Shown here: piece by piece, positions 51,261-60,476 of the stretch
Layout of the letters: each line of letters starts with the position of its first letter
How positions within the stretch are numbered: position 1 is the stretch's first letter
Source: Virgibacillus profundi
Lineage (GTDB): Bacteria > Bacillota > Bacilli > Bacillales > Amphibacillaceae
Length of the DNA: 64,000 bases
Reading direction: 5' to 3'
NCBI RefSeq assembly: GCF_002287375.1
Contig: NZ_NPOA01000006.1
Coordinates: forward strand, 124,001-188,000
Translations under genes and position numbers: made by a program
The notes under the pieces: generated by a model
What the model saw: only the letters and a program-made list of their open reading frames with translations
Told to the model about the DNA's origin: nothing
Databases searched by the model: none

Positions 51261-51409
51261 AGAGGGGGGTGCTCCAGTGGTTTGGCAGCACTTTCCAAGA
51301 AACTGCTTTCGCTGATAAAAGCAACATTTGAGCTGATAGACGAACCAATTTCGCTGATATAAAATGTGAAACCGCTGATATGCAGCTCAATATACTATAT
51401 AAAAGATAA

Positions 51410-51449
51410 ATTCGAGCAGGAGGGTTGTGCAGACTACTCCTGCTCGAAT
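51410..51449. terminator. bidirectional terminator between exporter and SHMT-like gene
   Basis: Perfect 13-bp stem ATTCGAGCAGGAG/CTCCTGCTCGAAT. Upstream at 51300-51390 are four GCTGAT words in a loose direct repeat and no gene. Confidence 0.75.
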
Positions 51450-51483
51450 ATTAATTAACCAGTCCAATAGGCTTTAAAATATC

Positions 51484-52824
51484 CTATTCTTCAAAACAAT
51501 AATGCAGTTTATCAAAGGTTGAACGCAGCTCATGAATTCGCTTTTTAGTATTTGCTGTTGATTCATCGCCTTTTAAAACATCTCCGATAAGTTTAGCGAT
51601 AACTTCCATATCATCCTCTTTCATTCCAAGCCTTGTTATTTCGGTCGTGCCGATTCTTAGTCCACTGGGCTCATCCCAATCCTCCGGTTTATCTGTAGGA
51701 ATCAGGTTTTTGTTTGTAATGATATTTGCTTCAGCTAATTGATTTGCTGCATGGTATCCTCCACCAAATTTTCCAACATCTAAAATCACTTGATGTGTCT
51801 CTGTAAAATCTTTATGTGAACCTAATACAGTAATCCCTTGGTTCTGGAATGCTTTACCAAGTGCTTTTGCATTTTTTACTATTTGTCCCATGTACTCTTT
51901 TCCAAATGCTAAAAATTCTGCTGCTGCAACTGCTAATGCCGCTACTCTGTTAACTTGGTGAGTCGCTGCGAGTGCAGGGAAGATTGTATCTGTAAATGGT
52001 TTGGTTAATTCAGGGTCGTCCCATAAAATAATTCCACTTTGCGGCCCACTAAATGTTTTTCCTGCTGAACCTGTAAGAACACTTGCGCCTTCCTTAAGAG
52101 GATCTTGAAACAGGCCTGCTCCAATTAGTCCAAGCTGATGTGCACCATCGAAGAATATTTTGCCGTCCCACTCTGAAACAATTTCAGCCATCTCTTTGAT
52201 TGGAAAAGGAAACAGTGTCATGGATGCACCAAGCGTTACTACTTTTGGTCTTGTTTCCCGTGCGGTTTTGGCAAATTGCTCAATATCTACGGTCAGTTCA
52301 ACTGGATCCATTGGGATATCCCGAATATTTAGACCACGAATACCAGCAGGTCCGTCAATCCGGTTACTTGAATGTCCACCAAAAGGCTGTGACATCGTCA
52401 TAATAGGATCACCAGGTTCAGTTAATGCAGCATATACGGTCATATTTCCAAGCATACTCGCAATTAATCGGTGATCAGCATAATTAGTTCTAAAAACTTT
52501 CTTTAATAACTCCATACAAAGTGATTCTATTTCATCGATGTATTGTGTTCCAGCAAACCAACGCTGTTTGGGGCCAATATGACCTTCAGCAGCACGAATT
52601 CCTACTTCTGATGATAAAAGCTTTCTCACGATGGGGCTTGTTGGTGCTTCCGGAGCCAAAAGGTTTAAACATTCTCTTCCACGCCAAAGTTCATTCCTGT
52701 TAACAGCATGAACAACTTCATCTGCCGCCAATCTTTCTGAAGGACTATTATCAATTAATTCACGTGCCCAGTTTAAAACGGATGCATCATGTACCTCGTA
52801 ATTTGTTTCGGTAATCGTAGTCAT
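51484..52824 (-). CDS. serine hydroxymethyltransferase-like PLP enzyme
   Basis: 446 residues, SHMT family but diverged from housekeeping GlyA: RECLNLLAPEAPTSPIVRKL, AEGHIGPKQRWFAGTQYIDE, FDGAHQLGLIGAGLFQDPL, and PLP lysine in TGSAGKTFSGPQSGIILWDD. Could split serine, an alpha-methylserine or another beta-hydroxy amino acid, yielding glycine or its relative. It is preceded on the same strand by a GntR/FCD regulator, so it is probably induced by its substrate. Confidence 0.85.
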   Translation of the reverse strand: MTTITETNYEVHDASVLNWARELIDNSPSERLAADEVVHAVNRNELWRGRECLNLLAPEAPTSPIVRKLLSSEVGIRAAEGHIGPKQRWFAGTQYIDEIESLCMELLKKVFRTNYADHRLIASMLGNMTVYAALTEPGDPIMTMSQPFGGHSSNRIDGPAGIRGLNIRDIPMDPVELTVDIEQFAKTARETRPKVVTLGASMTLFPFPIKEMAEIVSEWDGKIFFDGAHQLGLIGAGLFQDPLKEGASVLTGSAGKTFSGPQSGIILWDDPELTKPFTDTIFPALAATHQVNRVAALAVAAAEFLAFGKEYMGQIVKNAKALGKAFQNQGITVLGSHKDFTETHQVILDVGKFGGGYHAANQLAEANIITNKNLIPTDKPEDWDEPSGLRIGTTEITRLGMKEDDMEVIAKLIGDVLKGDESTANTKKRIHELRSTFDKLHYCFEE

Positions 52825-52848
52825 TAAATAACCTCCCTGAAATATTGT

Positions 52849-53502
52849 TTACTCTGTAAGAACATTGCTCAAGCTTAGCCAATTTTCTTCCACTGAAACA
52901 GATACAGCCCTGCTGTCACCCAACTCACTTAATGCAATAATCTTTTCATGCTCCTTAACTGAATCGATGCCTTTTAATGAGTCGAATTTAGCGAATTCAA
53001 GCCTTCTTATTTTTGGTGTAATGCGTTCTAAAGCCCTGATAATTTCATCATTTTCGGATGCTTGCAGGAATACTTGATGAAACTGATCATCCGCTTCAAC
53101 AGCTTTAACTAAATTCCCTTCTTCCAGCATTTGCTTGAAACTATGGTTCAGTTTTTTAAGTAATTGGAAATCTTTCTCCTTGAATCTGGAAACAGCTAAT
53201 CTTGCTGCCAAACCATGCAATGTTGCAACAACGACAAAAGCCTGTTTCACCTCCTTAATATTTAACTCAGCTACACGGGTGAGAGCACTTGGTGTTGAGA
53301 CTACCAAACCTTCGTCCTCAAGCCGTCTTAATGCTTCTCTGACTGGTGTGCGACTAACATTAAATTGTTCCGCAAGGGCCTGATCTCTGATTTTTTCTCC
53401 AGGTTTGAGCTCCATGTTAATAATTGCAGTTTTTAAAGAGCGATAAATTTGTTCTCTAAGTGATAATCTTTCTATGCTTTTAATAGTTGTATTCGTTTTC
53501 AT
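52849..53502 (-). CDS. GntR family regulator, FCD (FadR-like) subfamily
   Basis: 217 residues. Winged helix at 12-75 (LSLREQIYRSLKTAIINMEL, QFNVSRTPVREALRRLEDEG) and an FCD ligand domain (about 85-210) with ADDQFHQVFLQASENDEIIR. Upstream of and co-directional with the SHMT-like gene (24 bp gap), so likely autoregulatory and controlling it. Confidence 0.9.
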   Translation of the reverse strand: MKTNTTIKSIERLSLREQIYRSLKTAIINMELKPGEKIRDQALAEQFNVSRTPVREALRRLEDEGLVVSTPSALTRVAELNIKEVKQAFVVVATLHGLAARLAVSRFKEKDFQLLKKLNHSFKQMLEEGNLVKAVEADDQFHQVFLQASENDEIIRALERITPKIRRLEFAKFDSLKGIDSVKEHEKIIALSELGDSRAVSVSVEENWLSLSNVLTE

Positions 53503-53508
53503 AAATCC

Positions 53509-53543
53509 AATATATCGGATTTCGGTTTTATAGTCAACCGATA
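53509..53543 (-). promoter_or_regulatory. promoter with overlapping inverted repeat (GntR operator candidate)
   Basis: Minus strand TTGACT (53532-53537), 17-bp spacer, TATATT (53509-53514). TATCGG (53513-53518) and CCGATA (53538-53543) form an inverted repeat around the promoter, with a further CGGTT inside. Confidence 0.6.
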
Positions 53544-53675
53544 ATATTAAATTTTCAGTTTTTTAAAAATATAAATTGAGAAATAATTTATCATTAATTG
53601 AGTCAGATGTTAGAATAAATGAGAATGATTTATTTTGATGAAGTAAACGAGGAGAATTTAAATTGAGGAGATAAT

Positions 53676-53828
53676 GTCTGGATTGGCGGTGGGACAATAA
53701 TTAATCCTGATGTAAACGTTGGTAACAATGTTGTTATTGGATCCGGTTTCGTAATAACGAAGGATGTAGCGGATAATGTAGCTGTTGCAGGAAATCCTGC
53801 GAAGCTTATTAAGGAGATAAATGCATAG
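53676..53828 (+). pseudogene. C-terminal remnant of a maltose/galactoside O-acetyltransferase
   Basis: In frame without a start: [50 protein letters not shown] and a stop. This is the left-handed beta-helix end of Maa/LacA-type acetyltransferases; the first about 130 residues are missing. The rest of 53545-53995 has no recognisable gene. Confidence 0.75.
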
Positions 53829-53995
53829 AGTTAATGTCCTCTTGTTGTCACCTCAGTATATAAAGTATAATACATAGTAAATATACTGTTACGGTTATTT
53901 CAGAATCAGTGTTTTACAACATGTATAAAGTTAAAGCAGGAAATTGGAGTTTTATGTAGAATTTAAATTTATAGGAAAAGGAGAGTGAGGCTGGC

Positions 53996-54385
53996 ATGGA
54001 AACATTACCTGGTTGGTTTTTAATAATCTTTTTGATGTTTTTGTTTCTTACATTTATAATCAGCGCCATCTGCTATGCCCGGGCGGTGCAAACAACTATA
54101 TCAGTAATAGCACTTATACTTTCGCTGGCCATTCCACTTATAAATTTAGTGTTTAGTGCTCAAAGGTCAGGAGAAATGAATGGATATGAATATTTAATTG
54201 CTCAATTACAAGATGGAAATTGGTGGGCCATTCTAATAATAGTGGGTTATGTTTATTTAATTGTTTGGTGGGTTTTATTTATAAATAAACAATTGATCAG
54301 GATACAGTTTTATCAAAGAGTTATAAAATTATATAAGAAGCTGAGTGACAAAACGGTTACCTATTGGAAAAATCGATCATCATGA
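53996..54385 (+). CDS. hypothetical membrane protein
   Basis: 129 residues with three or four hydrophobic segments (8-27, 32-52, 73-95) and a basic C-terminal helix (KQLIRIQFYQRVIKLYKKLS). ATG after AAGGAGAG. No family recognised. Followed by the DNA glycosylase gene, possibly co-transcribed. Confidence 0.65.
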   Translation: METLPGWFLIIFLMFLFLTFIISAICYARAVQTTISVIALILSLAIPLINLVFSAQRSGEMNGYEYLIAQLQDGNWWAILIIVGYVYLIVWWVLFINKQLIRIQFYQRVIKLYKKLSDKTVTYWKNRSS

Positions 54386-54438
54386 TACTACTACTACTAC
54401 GGGTTCGATGGAAAAACATCTTGCAGGGAGTGACTGTT

Positions 54439-54942
54439 TTGGATGAAAAAATAATATCCTTTCCTCCGGTATTGCCTAAAGAACCTAAAGTACTTATTCT
54501 TGGCTCTATGCCTGGTGGAATATCCTTGGAAAAAAAGCAATACTATGGTAATCCCCGTAATCATTTTTGGGGAATACTTTTTGAGCTATTTAATCAAACT
54601 CCAATAGAAGATTATGAGGAAAAAATTAATTTCGTGAAACAGAATAATATTGCACTTTGGGATTCGATCGGTAACTGTTATCGCGAAGGAAGTCTCGATA
54701 CAGCTATTACAGACGAAGAACCGAATGATATTATGGGATTACTTCGGCAATACCCGACTATTAAGCTTATTGCTTGTAATGGGACCAAATCATATCAGAC
54801 ATTTTTGAGGAATTTTCCAAGGGAGAAATTAGACGCTGTAGATGTTGTAAAAATGCCATCAACAAGTCCCATCCCTGGTCGGTACACAAAAAGCTTTGCC
54901 GGTAAAGTGGAAGCATGGAAGCGGATCGTAGATTTCTCATAA
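54439..54942 (+). CDS. DNA-deoxyinosine glycosylase (UDG superfamily, family 6)
   Basis: About 167 residues. TTG 54439 with AGGGAG 8 bp upstream is the best start; longer frames lack a ribosome site. Motif A LILGSMPGGISLEKKQYYGN and PRNHFWGILF, with the C-terminal MPSTSPIPGRY. Family 6 enzymes excise hypoxanthine from DNA. Single-gene repair function. Confidence 0.85.
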   Translation: MDEKIISFPPVLPKEPKVLILGSMPGGISLEKKQYYGNPRNHFWGILFELFNQTPIEDYEEKINFVKQNNIALWDSIGNCYREGSLDTAITDEEPNDIMGLLRQYPTIKLIACNGTKSYQTFLRNFPREKLDAVDVVKMPSTSPIPGRYTKSFAGKVEAWKRIVDFS

Positions 54943-55093
54943 AATATTTTTTGATTATAATCATGCTTTGAGGGGTATATATATTGAAAAACGGTGATAT
55001 GTCATCTGTTTTATGATACTATAGAAATGAGTCAAAAGTCTGTTAATCAGAAGTTGAAAAAATTCTACTTACTTTCGGCCTAGTAAAAAAAAT

Positions 55094-55303
55094 TTTGACT
55101 CAAGTTTATAAAAGACGAATAATTTTATAATGATGGTAATAAGATTACATTGGCTGTTTTTTTACAGATAAAATAATAAAATGAGCCGCAAGCGGCAACT
55201 TACGGCTCTGACAGCTACCCGCAAAGTGCGGCGACTCTGTCTCACAGATCAAAAAAAGTAATTATCCTGTATCACATTATCGGCAGGGTGGTTACTTTTT
55301 TTC
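55094..55303 (+). ncRNA. candidate antisense RNA (antitoxin) of the type I toxin
   Basis: Possible promoter TTGACT (55094-55099), 17 bp, AATAAT. The transcript would contain hairpins GAGCCG/CGGCTC and CCGCA/TGCGG and end at the bidirectional terminator AAAAAAAGTAA/TTACTTTTTTT (55251-55303), overlapping the 3' end of the toxin message. Inferred from arrangement. Confidence 0.45.
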
Positions 55304-55378
55304 TCGGCTGTTAACAATCAACAATACCAGTGTAGCAAAGAGAAACATCAACTCAAGAGTTGTGTCAATTGGTATCAC
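55292..55378 (-). CDS. small hydrophobic type I toxin (holin-like toxin)
   Basis: 28 residues: MIPIDTTLELMFLFATL then VLLIVNSREKK. GTG start at 55376-55378 with GGGG upstream. CCCCTAATGAAAGGGG folds back on the ribosome site, as in known type I toxin messages. A short acidic start, one membrane helix and a Lys-rich tail fit the putative holin-like toxins annotated widely in Bacilli. Confidence 0.68.
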   Translation of the reverse strand: MIPIDTTLELMFLFATLVLLIVNSREKK

Positions 55379-55551
55379 AAGTTTCAGCCCCTTTCATTAG
55401 GGGTTTTTAGCCGCCGAGTAAAAGAAATACTTTTACCGCTTTAACCGAAGCTCACCCTGCATAGCATGTCTCCTTCATTATACTATGGCTGTAAAAAAAA
55501 GGAAATGGTACAATATTCATATATTTCTGTATGTTAAGTAAAACTTCTCTC

Positions 55552-56652
55552 TTATACAATCTGAATATGCCTACTTTTGTCATGTCTATATTTTCTATAA
55601 AAAATAATCATCGAATCAATTGTTTCTTTAAAATCAGGACATCGTATTCCTGAACCGGCAAGATCCGCAATAGTTTGGGTGGAATCATATGATGATTGAA
55701 ACATAAAGTAGTCCATCGCTTCTTTTTCAACATACAGCCATTTACGAACAGGAGCCGATGACAGTGCACTTTTTGCTAAAGGAAGCGGGATGGTTCCTTT
55801 GGGTGTTTTTCCTACGTAGTTTTGAGAGAGCATTGTATGCAGTTCTCTCATCGTATATGGATTTGGATCAGTCAGATGATAGGTTTTTCCAACACTGGAA
55901 GCGGAAAAGGAAAGAAAACTTGTTGCCTCCAGCACGTAGTCGGACGGAACAAAATTACCCTCTGCACTTCCTTCGCTAAAGTATGGAATAACCGGAAGAA
56001 ATCGCAGGTGATCTAGCAAATTCAGCATAAAATAAATCCCATCAAATTTAATGGTCTCCCCGGTTTTTGAATGTCCTCTAACAATTCCCGGCCGAATAAT
56101 AGTCGTCGGTACCGAGGCTTTTAACCCCTCAACCATCAGTTCAGCCTCAAATTTTGTTCGTTCATAATGATTTCTAAAGGTCTGTCCTTCCACCAACTCA
56201 TGTTCAAAAATGCGTCCTTCCCGAGTGCCTGATACATAGGCAGTGCTGAAATAGATGTAGCGCTTAAGCCTATCAAGTGTTTTCACCCAATCATTTACGT
56301 TTTTTGTACCGTTTACATTGACACGAAAAGCTATATCTTTTGGCACTGCCAAGTCATAGATGGCTGCAAGATGGAAGACATGTGTAACAGAACTTTTTAA
56401 AGTGTTGTTCATTGCAGCATCGATTTTCATCGAAGGAACGGTAATGTCACCAGGAATTATGTTAAAAAAATCCGGATTTAATTCATTTCTTTCAGTAAGA
56501 GATGTAATTTCCTTAACAGCTTTATCTTTTAGACTGGGTAAAACAAGCAGATGAATCTTTTCAATATCTTTTTTATGATCCTTGATGAGTTGTGTGATCA
56601 GGCTGCTGGCCAGAAAACCAGGATAGCCTGTAAGAAAATAGGTATGCTTCAT
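55552..56652 (-). CDS. NAD(P)-dependent thioester-reductase-like SDR
   Basis: 366 residues from ATG 56650-56652 (TTGGAGT upstream). Nucleotide-binding TYFLTGYPGFLASSLI, HLAAIYDLAVP, active-site YFSTAYVSGTR and YERTKFEAELMV. The NAD_binding_4 family (male sterility/Lys2 R-domain) includes acyl-CoA and thioester reductases; B. subtilis-type homologues are uncharacterised. Monocistronic. Confidence 0.85.
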   Translation of the reverse strand: MKHTYFLTGYPGFLASSLITQLIKDHKKDIEKIHLLVLPSLKDKAVKEITSLTERNELNPDFFNIIPGDITVPSMKIDAAMNNTLKSSVTHVFHLAAIYDLAVPKDIAFRVNVNGTKNVNDWVKTLDRLKRYIYFSTAYVSGTREGRIFEHELVEGQTFRNHYERTKFEAELMVEGLKASVPTTIIRPGIVRGHSKTGETIKFDGIYFMLNLLDHLRFLPVIPYFSEGSAEGNFVPSDYVLEATSFLSFSASSVGKTYHLTDPNPYTMRELHTMLSQNYVGKTPKGTIPLPLAKSALSSAPVRKWLYVEKEAMDYFMFQSSYDSTQTIADLAGSGIRCPDFKETIDSMIIFYRKYRHDKSRHIQIV

Positions 56653-56737
56653 GAGATCAACTCCAATTTTATAGTATATTGATTGAATACAGTATATCAC
56701 GCAAAATATATTAAATTTACCTTTTTCAAAAAACTGC

Positions 56738-56766
56738 TTGCATTATTAAAACTTCTGCCGTATAAT
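56738..56766 (+). promoter_or_regulatory. SigA promoter of T-box operon
   Basis: TTGCAT (56738-56743), exactly 17 bp, TATAAT (56761-56766). Confidence 0.85.
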
Positions 56767-56772
56767 AAATTT

Positions 56773-57092
56773 AATTTCATAGCAACACTATTAAAAACGT
56801 TGATGAGGAAAAGTAAGGTTTAGATATTTTTTAAAAGAGAGCTTCGGTAGCTGAAAAGAAGCAAAAAATACGAATCTGAACAATGGCCTCGGAGTTTCGT
56901 GCTGAAAGTACCTTTTGGTATTAGTAGGTTCCGACGAGATTTGGTACTCGTTACCCATACCACAGTATAAAAAGTCAGATGATCTTTTCGTACTTGATGA
57001 GGCTGTATGTGTGAGCATACAGTGAAGTAAGGTGGTACCACGTTTATCAAACCACGTCCTTATCGTTTATTCGGTAATGGCGTGGTTTTTTT
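56773..57092 (+). promoter_or_regulatory. T-box leader, methionine (ATG) specifier likely
   Basis: Stem I apex AGAGAGCTTCGGTAGCTGAA, specifier region GAACAATGGCCTCGGAG, conserved T-box AAGGTGGTACCACG at 57029-57042, then terminator AACCACG/CGTGGTT with T7 (57050-57092). The specifier is best read as ATG, agreeing with SAM/methionine genes downstream; AAT (Asn) is the other register. Uncharged tRNA would antiterminate. Confidence 0.92.
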
Positions 57093-57120
57093 AATTCATA
57101 AATTTATTGGAGGGTTACAG

Positions 57121-57972
57121 ATGAGTAAAAATTTAGTCTTGCAGACGGATTTTGGTTTAAGTGACGGGGCGGTAAGTGCAATGTATGGTGTTGCCATTTC
57201 GGTTGACCCGGATATTCGGATTTTTAATTTAACACATGATATTCCACAATATAATATTTGGGAGGCTTCTTATAGACTTTATCAAACTGTCAGATATTGG
57301 CCTGAAGAAACAGTATTTGTTTCTGTAGTAGATCCAGGGGTGGGAACGGAGCGATTAAGTGTTGTTGTAAAAACGGGGGAAAATCAATATATCGTGACCC
57401 CTGATAATGGAACATTGACCCATATAAACAATAGTGTTGGAATTCTTGAAGCACGGGTTATAGATGAAAAAGTAAATCGTTTACCAAATTCCGGTGAATC
57501 CTATACATTTCATGGACGTGATGTATATGCGTTTACAGGTGCAAGACTTGCTTCAAATACCATTTCGTTTGAAGAGGTAGGTCCTGTTGTTGATGTTGAA
57601 AACATAATAGAATTGACAAAGCCAAAGGCAAGTAAAGACGGAGAAGTTATTCGGGGTAATATTGATATTCTTGATGTGCGTTTTGGTAATCTATGGACAA
57701 ATATTAATCGTGAATTATTTAAAGAAACAGGTGTTGAGTACGGAGATTCACTGGAAGTTACGATTGAAAATAATACCCGTCATATTTATAAAAGTATTAT
57801 GAGATTCGGGCGCTCCTTTGCCGAAAGCCGTATCGGTGAACCGCTTGTATTTGTTAATTCGGTTGATAAACTGGGTGTTGCTCTCAACCAGGGTTCATTC
57901 GCCAATGCCTACCATATTGAAACAGGTGCCAACTGGAAAATAAGCATTCGAAAAGTGCCAAATAATCTATAA
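57121..57972 (+). CDS. S-adenosyl-L-methionine hydrolase (adenosine-forming), DUF62
   Basis: 283 residues from ATG 57121 (GGAGGG upstream); the earlier ATG lies in the terminator. LVLQTDFGLSDGAVSAMYGV, NLTHDIPQYNIWEAS, VVDPGVGTERLSVVV, VTPDNGTLTH, FHGRDVYAFTGARLA and the C-terminal domain with FGNLWTNINRELF. SAM hydroxide adenosyltransferases split SAM into methionine and adenosine. Under a Met T-box this recovers methionine from SAM. Confidence 0.92.
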   Translation: MSKNLVLQTDFGLSDGAVSAMYGVAISVDPDIRIFNLTHDIPQYNIWEASYRLYQTVRYWPEETVFVSVVDPGVGTERLSVVVKTGENQYIVTPDNGTLTHINNSVGILEARVIDEKVNRLPNSGESYTFHGRDVYAFTGARLASNTISFEEVGPVVDVENIIELTKPKASKDGEVIRGNIDILDVRFGNLWTNINRELFKETGVEYGDSLEVTIENNTRHIYKSIMRFGRSFAESRIGEPLVFVNSVDKLGVALNQGSFANAYHIETGANWKISIRKVPNNL

Positions 57973-58000
57973 TCAATTAAAATATAAAAATTTTAGTGCG

Positions 58001-58144
58001 TGTTCAAAAGGAGGATAAAAAGGACCGAGAAGTTCGAGGCGGCGTAGCTTTGAGTACCGGAATGTATGCTTTTAATACATGAGGAAAGGAAAAGCAAGCC
58101 AACGAAGAAATTCGATGTGTCATTTTTACCGGACTTTTTGAACA
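58001..58144 (+). repeat. inverted-repeat element, copy 2
   Basis: TGTTCAAAAG...CTTTTTGAACA. The internal sequence matches the element at 31971-32115 throughout. Again inside a transcription unit, between SAM hydrolase and the ECF S component. Confidence 0.85.
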
Positions 58145-58167
58145 TCTTATTTAAAGGGGGAAGGAAA

Positions 58168-58716
58168 ATGGGGAAGATATCAATTAAAACGATTGTAGCA
58201 ATAGGGATTGGGGCAGCGGTTTTCGTTATTTTAGCACGTTTTGTTGCTTTACCAACCGGAATTCCAAATACAACGATCCAAACAGCATATGCATTTTTAG
58301 CTTTAATGGCGGTAGTCTTCGGGCCGATTGCTGGCGGATTGATTGGATTTATTGGTCACACATTAACTGATGCTACTGCTTATGGATCTGTTTGGTGGAG
58401 CTGGGTTTTTGTATCGTTATTTATTGGATTCTTTATCGGATTGGTTGCTAATAAAATTAATATTGATAGTGGTATACTTGGAGCAAAACAAATCATTACA
58501 TTTAATATTATACAAGCAATCGTTCAAGCTATTGGTTGGGGTTTACTTGCACCAGCACTGGATGTTTTAATTTATGCAGAACCAGCAAACAAGGTATTTG
58601 TACAAGGAGCAGTCGCAGGTATATCAAACATTATTACAGTTGGGGTAATTGGCACAATCCTATTAATTGCATATGCAAAAACCCGCAGCCAGAGTAATAG
58701 TTTATCGAAGGAATAA
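58168..58716 (+). CDS. ECF transporter S component, UPF0397 (MtsA-like)
   Basis: 182 residues from ATG 58168 (GGGGGAAGG upstream; the longer frame runs into the repeat). About five or six membrane segments, ITIK-like start, [20 protein letters not shown] and [20 protein letters not shown] are UPF0397 features. In lactobacilli UPF0397 is the substrate-binding part of a methionine-regulated ECF transporter, consistent with the T-box. Substrate (methionine precursor or related) unproven. Confidence 0.88.
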   Translation: MGKISIKTIVAIGIGAAVFVILARFVALPTGIPNTTIQTAYAFLALMAVVFGPIAGGLIGFIGHTLTDATAYGSVWWSWVFVSLFIGFFIGLVANKINIDSGILGAKQIITFNIIQAIVQAIGWGLLAPALDVLIYAEPANKVFVQGAVAGISNIITVGVIGTILLIAYAKTRSQSNSLSKE

Positions 58717-58745
58717 CCAGGATGGCACGATAGAAGGAGATCACT

Positions 58746-60476
58746 ATGAAAAAACCAATCATAGAATTCAGTAATTTTACATTTAAATATAGAAGCCAAA
58801 CAGAACCTACACTTGTCGACATTAATTTAAAGATTTATGAGGGAGAAAAGGTGTTAATTGTTGGTCCCTCAGGATCTGGAAAAAGTACGCTAGCCCATTG
58901 TATTAATGGGCTAGTTCCTTTCTCATATAAAGGTGATATCCATGGAAGTCTATTGATAAAAGATAAGGAATCAAAGGATATGGACATTTTTTCCATATCG
59001 AAATTGGTTGGTACGGTTTTACAGGATCCAGATGGACAATTTATTGGGCTATCGGTTGGTGAGGATATTGCCTTTGCTTTAGAAAATGATGAAGTATCCC
59101 AAGAACACATGACCCGTCAAGTGGTGGATGTCTCGAAACTTGTTGGCATGGAGGAAAATATTGAATCTTCCATACATCAGCTATCCGGTGGACAAAAACA
59201 ACGTGTATCACTAGGAGGGGTAATGGTTGATCAGGTAGATATATTACTTTTTGATGAACCATTAGCAAATCTTGATCCTGCAACGGGAAAGCTTGCCATT
59301 TCGTTGATTGATAGGGTGCAAAAAGAAACAGATACAACAGTGATTATTATTGAACATCGATTAGAGGATGTCCTGCATTCAGATGTTGATCGAATAATTG
59401 TAGTCGATGATGGGCGGATTGTAAGTGATTCTACCCCTGATGAATTGTTATCTTCAACTGTTCTGGAATCAAGTGATATCCGTGAACCACTCTATATCAA
59501 AGCTTTAAAATATGCTGGTTGTGCTATTACTGCGGAAATGAATCCATCTCATCTAAACACATTGAAACTTGATGATTGTAAAAATAAGTTAATACAATGG
59601 TTTGAAGCAACAACTCAAAATGAAATTAATGAAAAGGCATCCCCCATTTTAGTTTTAGAGGATGTTACATTTGGCTATGAGCAGTCTAAAAACAACATAC
59701 ATAATATATCCTTTTCCGTTAATAAAGGAGAAATGGTAAGCATTGTCGGGAAAAATGGTGCTGGAAAATCAACACTGTCTAAATTAATTTGTGGTTTTGA
59801 AAAGGTTAAATCCGGCAGAATCTTATTTAATGGAGAGGATATTACAAAAGATACCATTCATGAACGTTCACAGCGAATTGGTATGGTTATGCAAAATCCA
59901 AATCAAATGATATCCAAGCATATGATAGTTGATGAGGTGGCACTGGGACTTGTGATGCGGGGAGTGCCAGAAAATGAGATTAAGGAACGTGTAGAAAAAA
60001 CGTTGAAGGTTTGTGGTCTCTACCCATTCCGAAATTGGCCGATTTCTGCATTAAGCTTTGGTCAAAAGAAACGAGTGACGATTGCTTCCATTTTGGTATT
60101 AAATCCAGAAGTCCTGATTCTTGATGAACCAACTGCCGGTCAGGATTTTCGCCATTATACAGAGATCATGGAGTTTTTAGTTGAATTAAATCACAATGGT
60201 GTAACAATAATTATGATAACGCATGATATGCACCTCATGCTGGAATATACACCACATGCCATAGCTATTACTGATGGAAGAATCATAGCCGATAGTTCAG
60301 CTGTTGATGTAATTACAAATGATACAGTAATAGAAAAAGCTAATTTAAAAAAGACTTCATTATTTGATCTAGCTGTTAAGGCTGGGATTGGAAATCCGAA
60401 AGAATTTGTCACAAGGTTCATTTCCTTCGATAAGGAGGTTAGAAAAAATGGCAGCGGAAATGCTTTCATATATTGA
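58746..60476 (+). CDS. ECF transporter duplicated ATPase (MtsB-like)
   Basis: 576 residues, two fused ABC ATPase domains. Walker A GPSGSGKST and GKNGAGKST; signatures LSGGQKQR and (diverged) LSFGQKKR; Walker B VDILLFDEPLAN and VLILDEPTAG. Energises the ECF module. ATG follows GAAGGAGATC; overlaps the T-component gene by 29 bases. Confidence 0.94.
   Translation: MKKPIIEFSNFTFKYRSQTEPTLVDINLKIYEGEKVLIVGPSGSGKSTLAHCINGLVPFSYKGDIHGSLLIKDKESKDMDIFSISKLVGTVLQDPDGQFIGLSVGEDIAFALENDEVSQEHMTRQVVDVSKLVGMEENIESSIHQLSGGQKQRVSLGGVMVDQVDILLFDEPLANLDPATGKLAISLIDRVQKETDTTVIIIEHRLEDVLHSDVDRIIVVDDGRIVSDSTPDELLSSTVLESSDIREPLYIKALKYAGCAITAEMNPSHLNTLKLDDCKNKLIQWFEATTQNEINEKASPILVLEDVTFGYEQSKNNIHNISFSVNKGEMVSIVGKNGAGKSTLSKLICGFEKVKSGRILFNGEDITKDTIHERSQRIGMVMQNPNQMISKHMIVDEVALGLVMRGVPENEIKERVEKTLKVCGLYPFRNWPISALSFGQKKRVTIASILVLNPEVLILDEPTAGQDFRHYTEIMEFLVELNHNGVTIIMITHDMHLMLEYTPHAIAITDGRIIADSSAVDVITNDTVIEKANLKKTSLFDLAVKAGIGNPKEFVTRFISFDKEVRKNGSGNAFIY

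Noticed and set aside
56791-57050. Minus-strand ORFs upstream of SAM hydrolase
   Set aside because: They coincide with the T-box leader.
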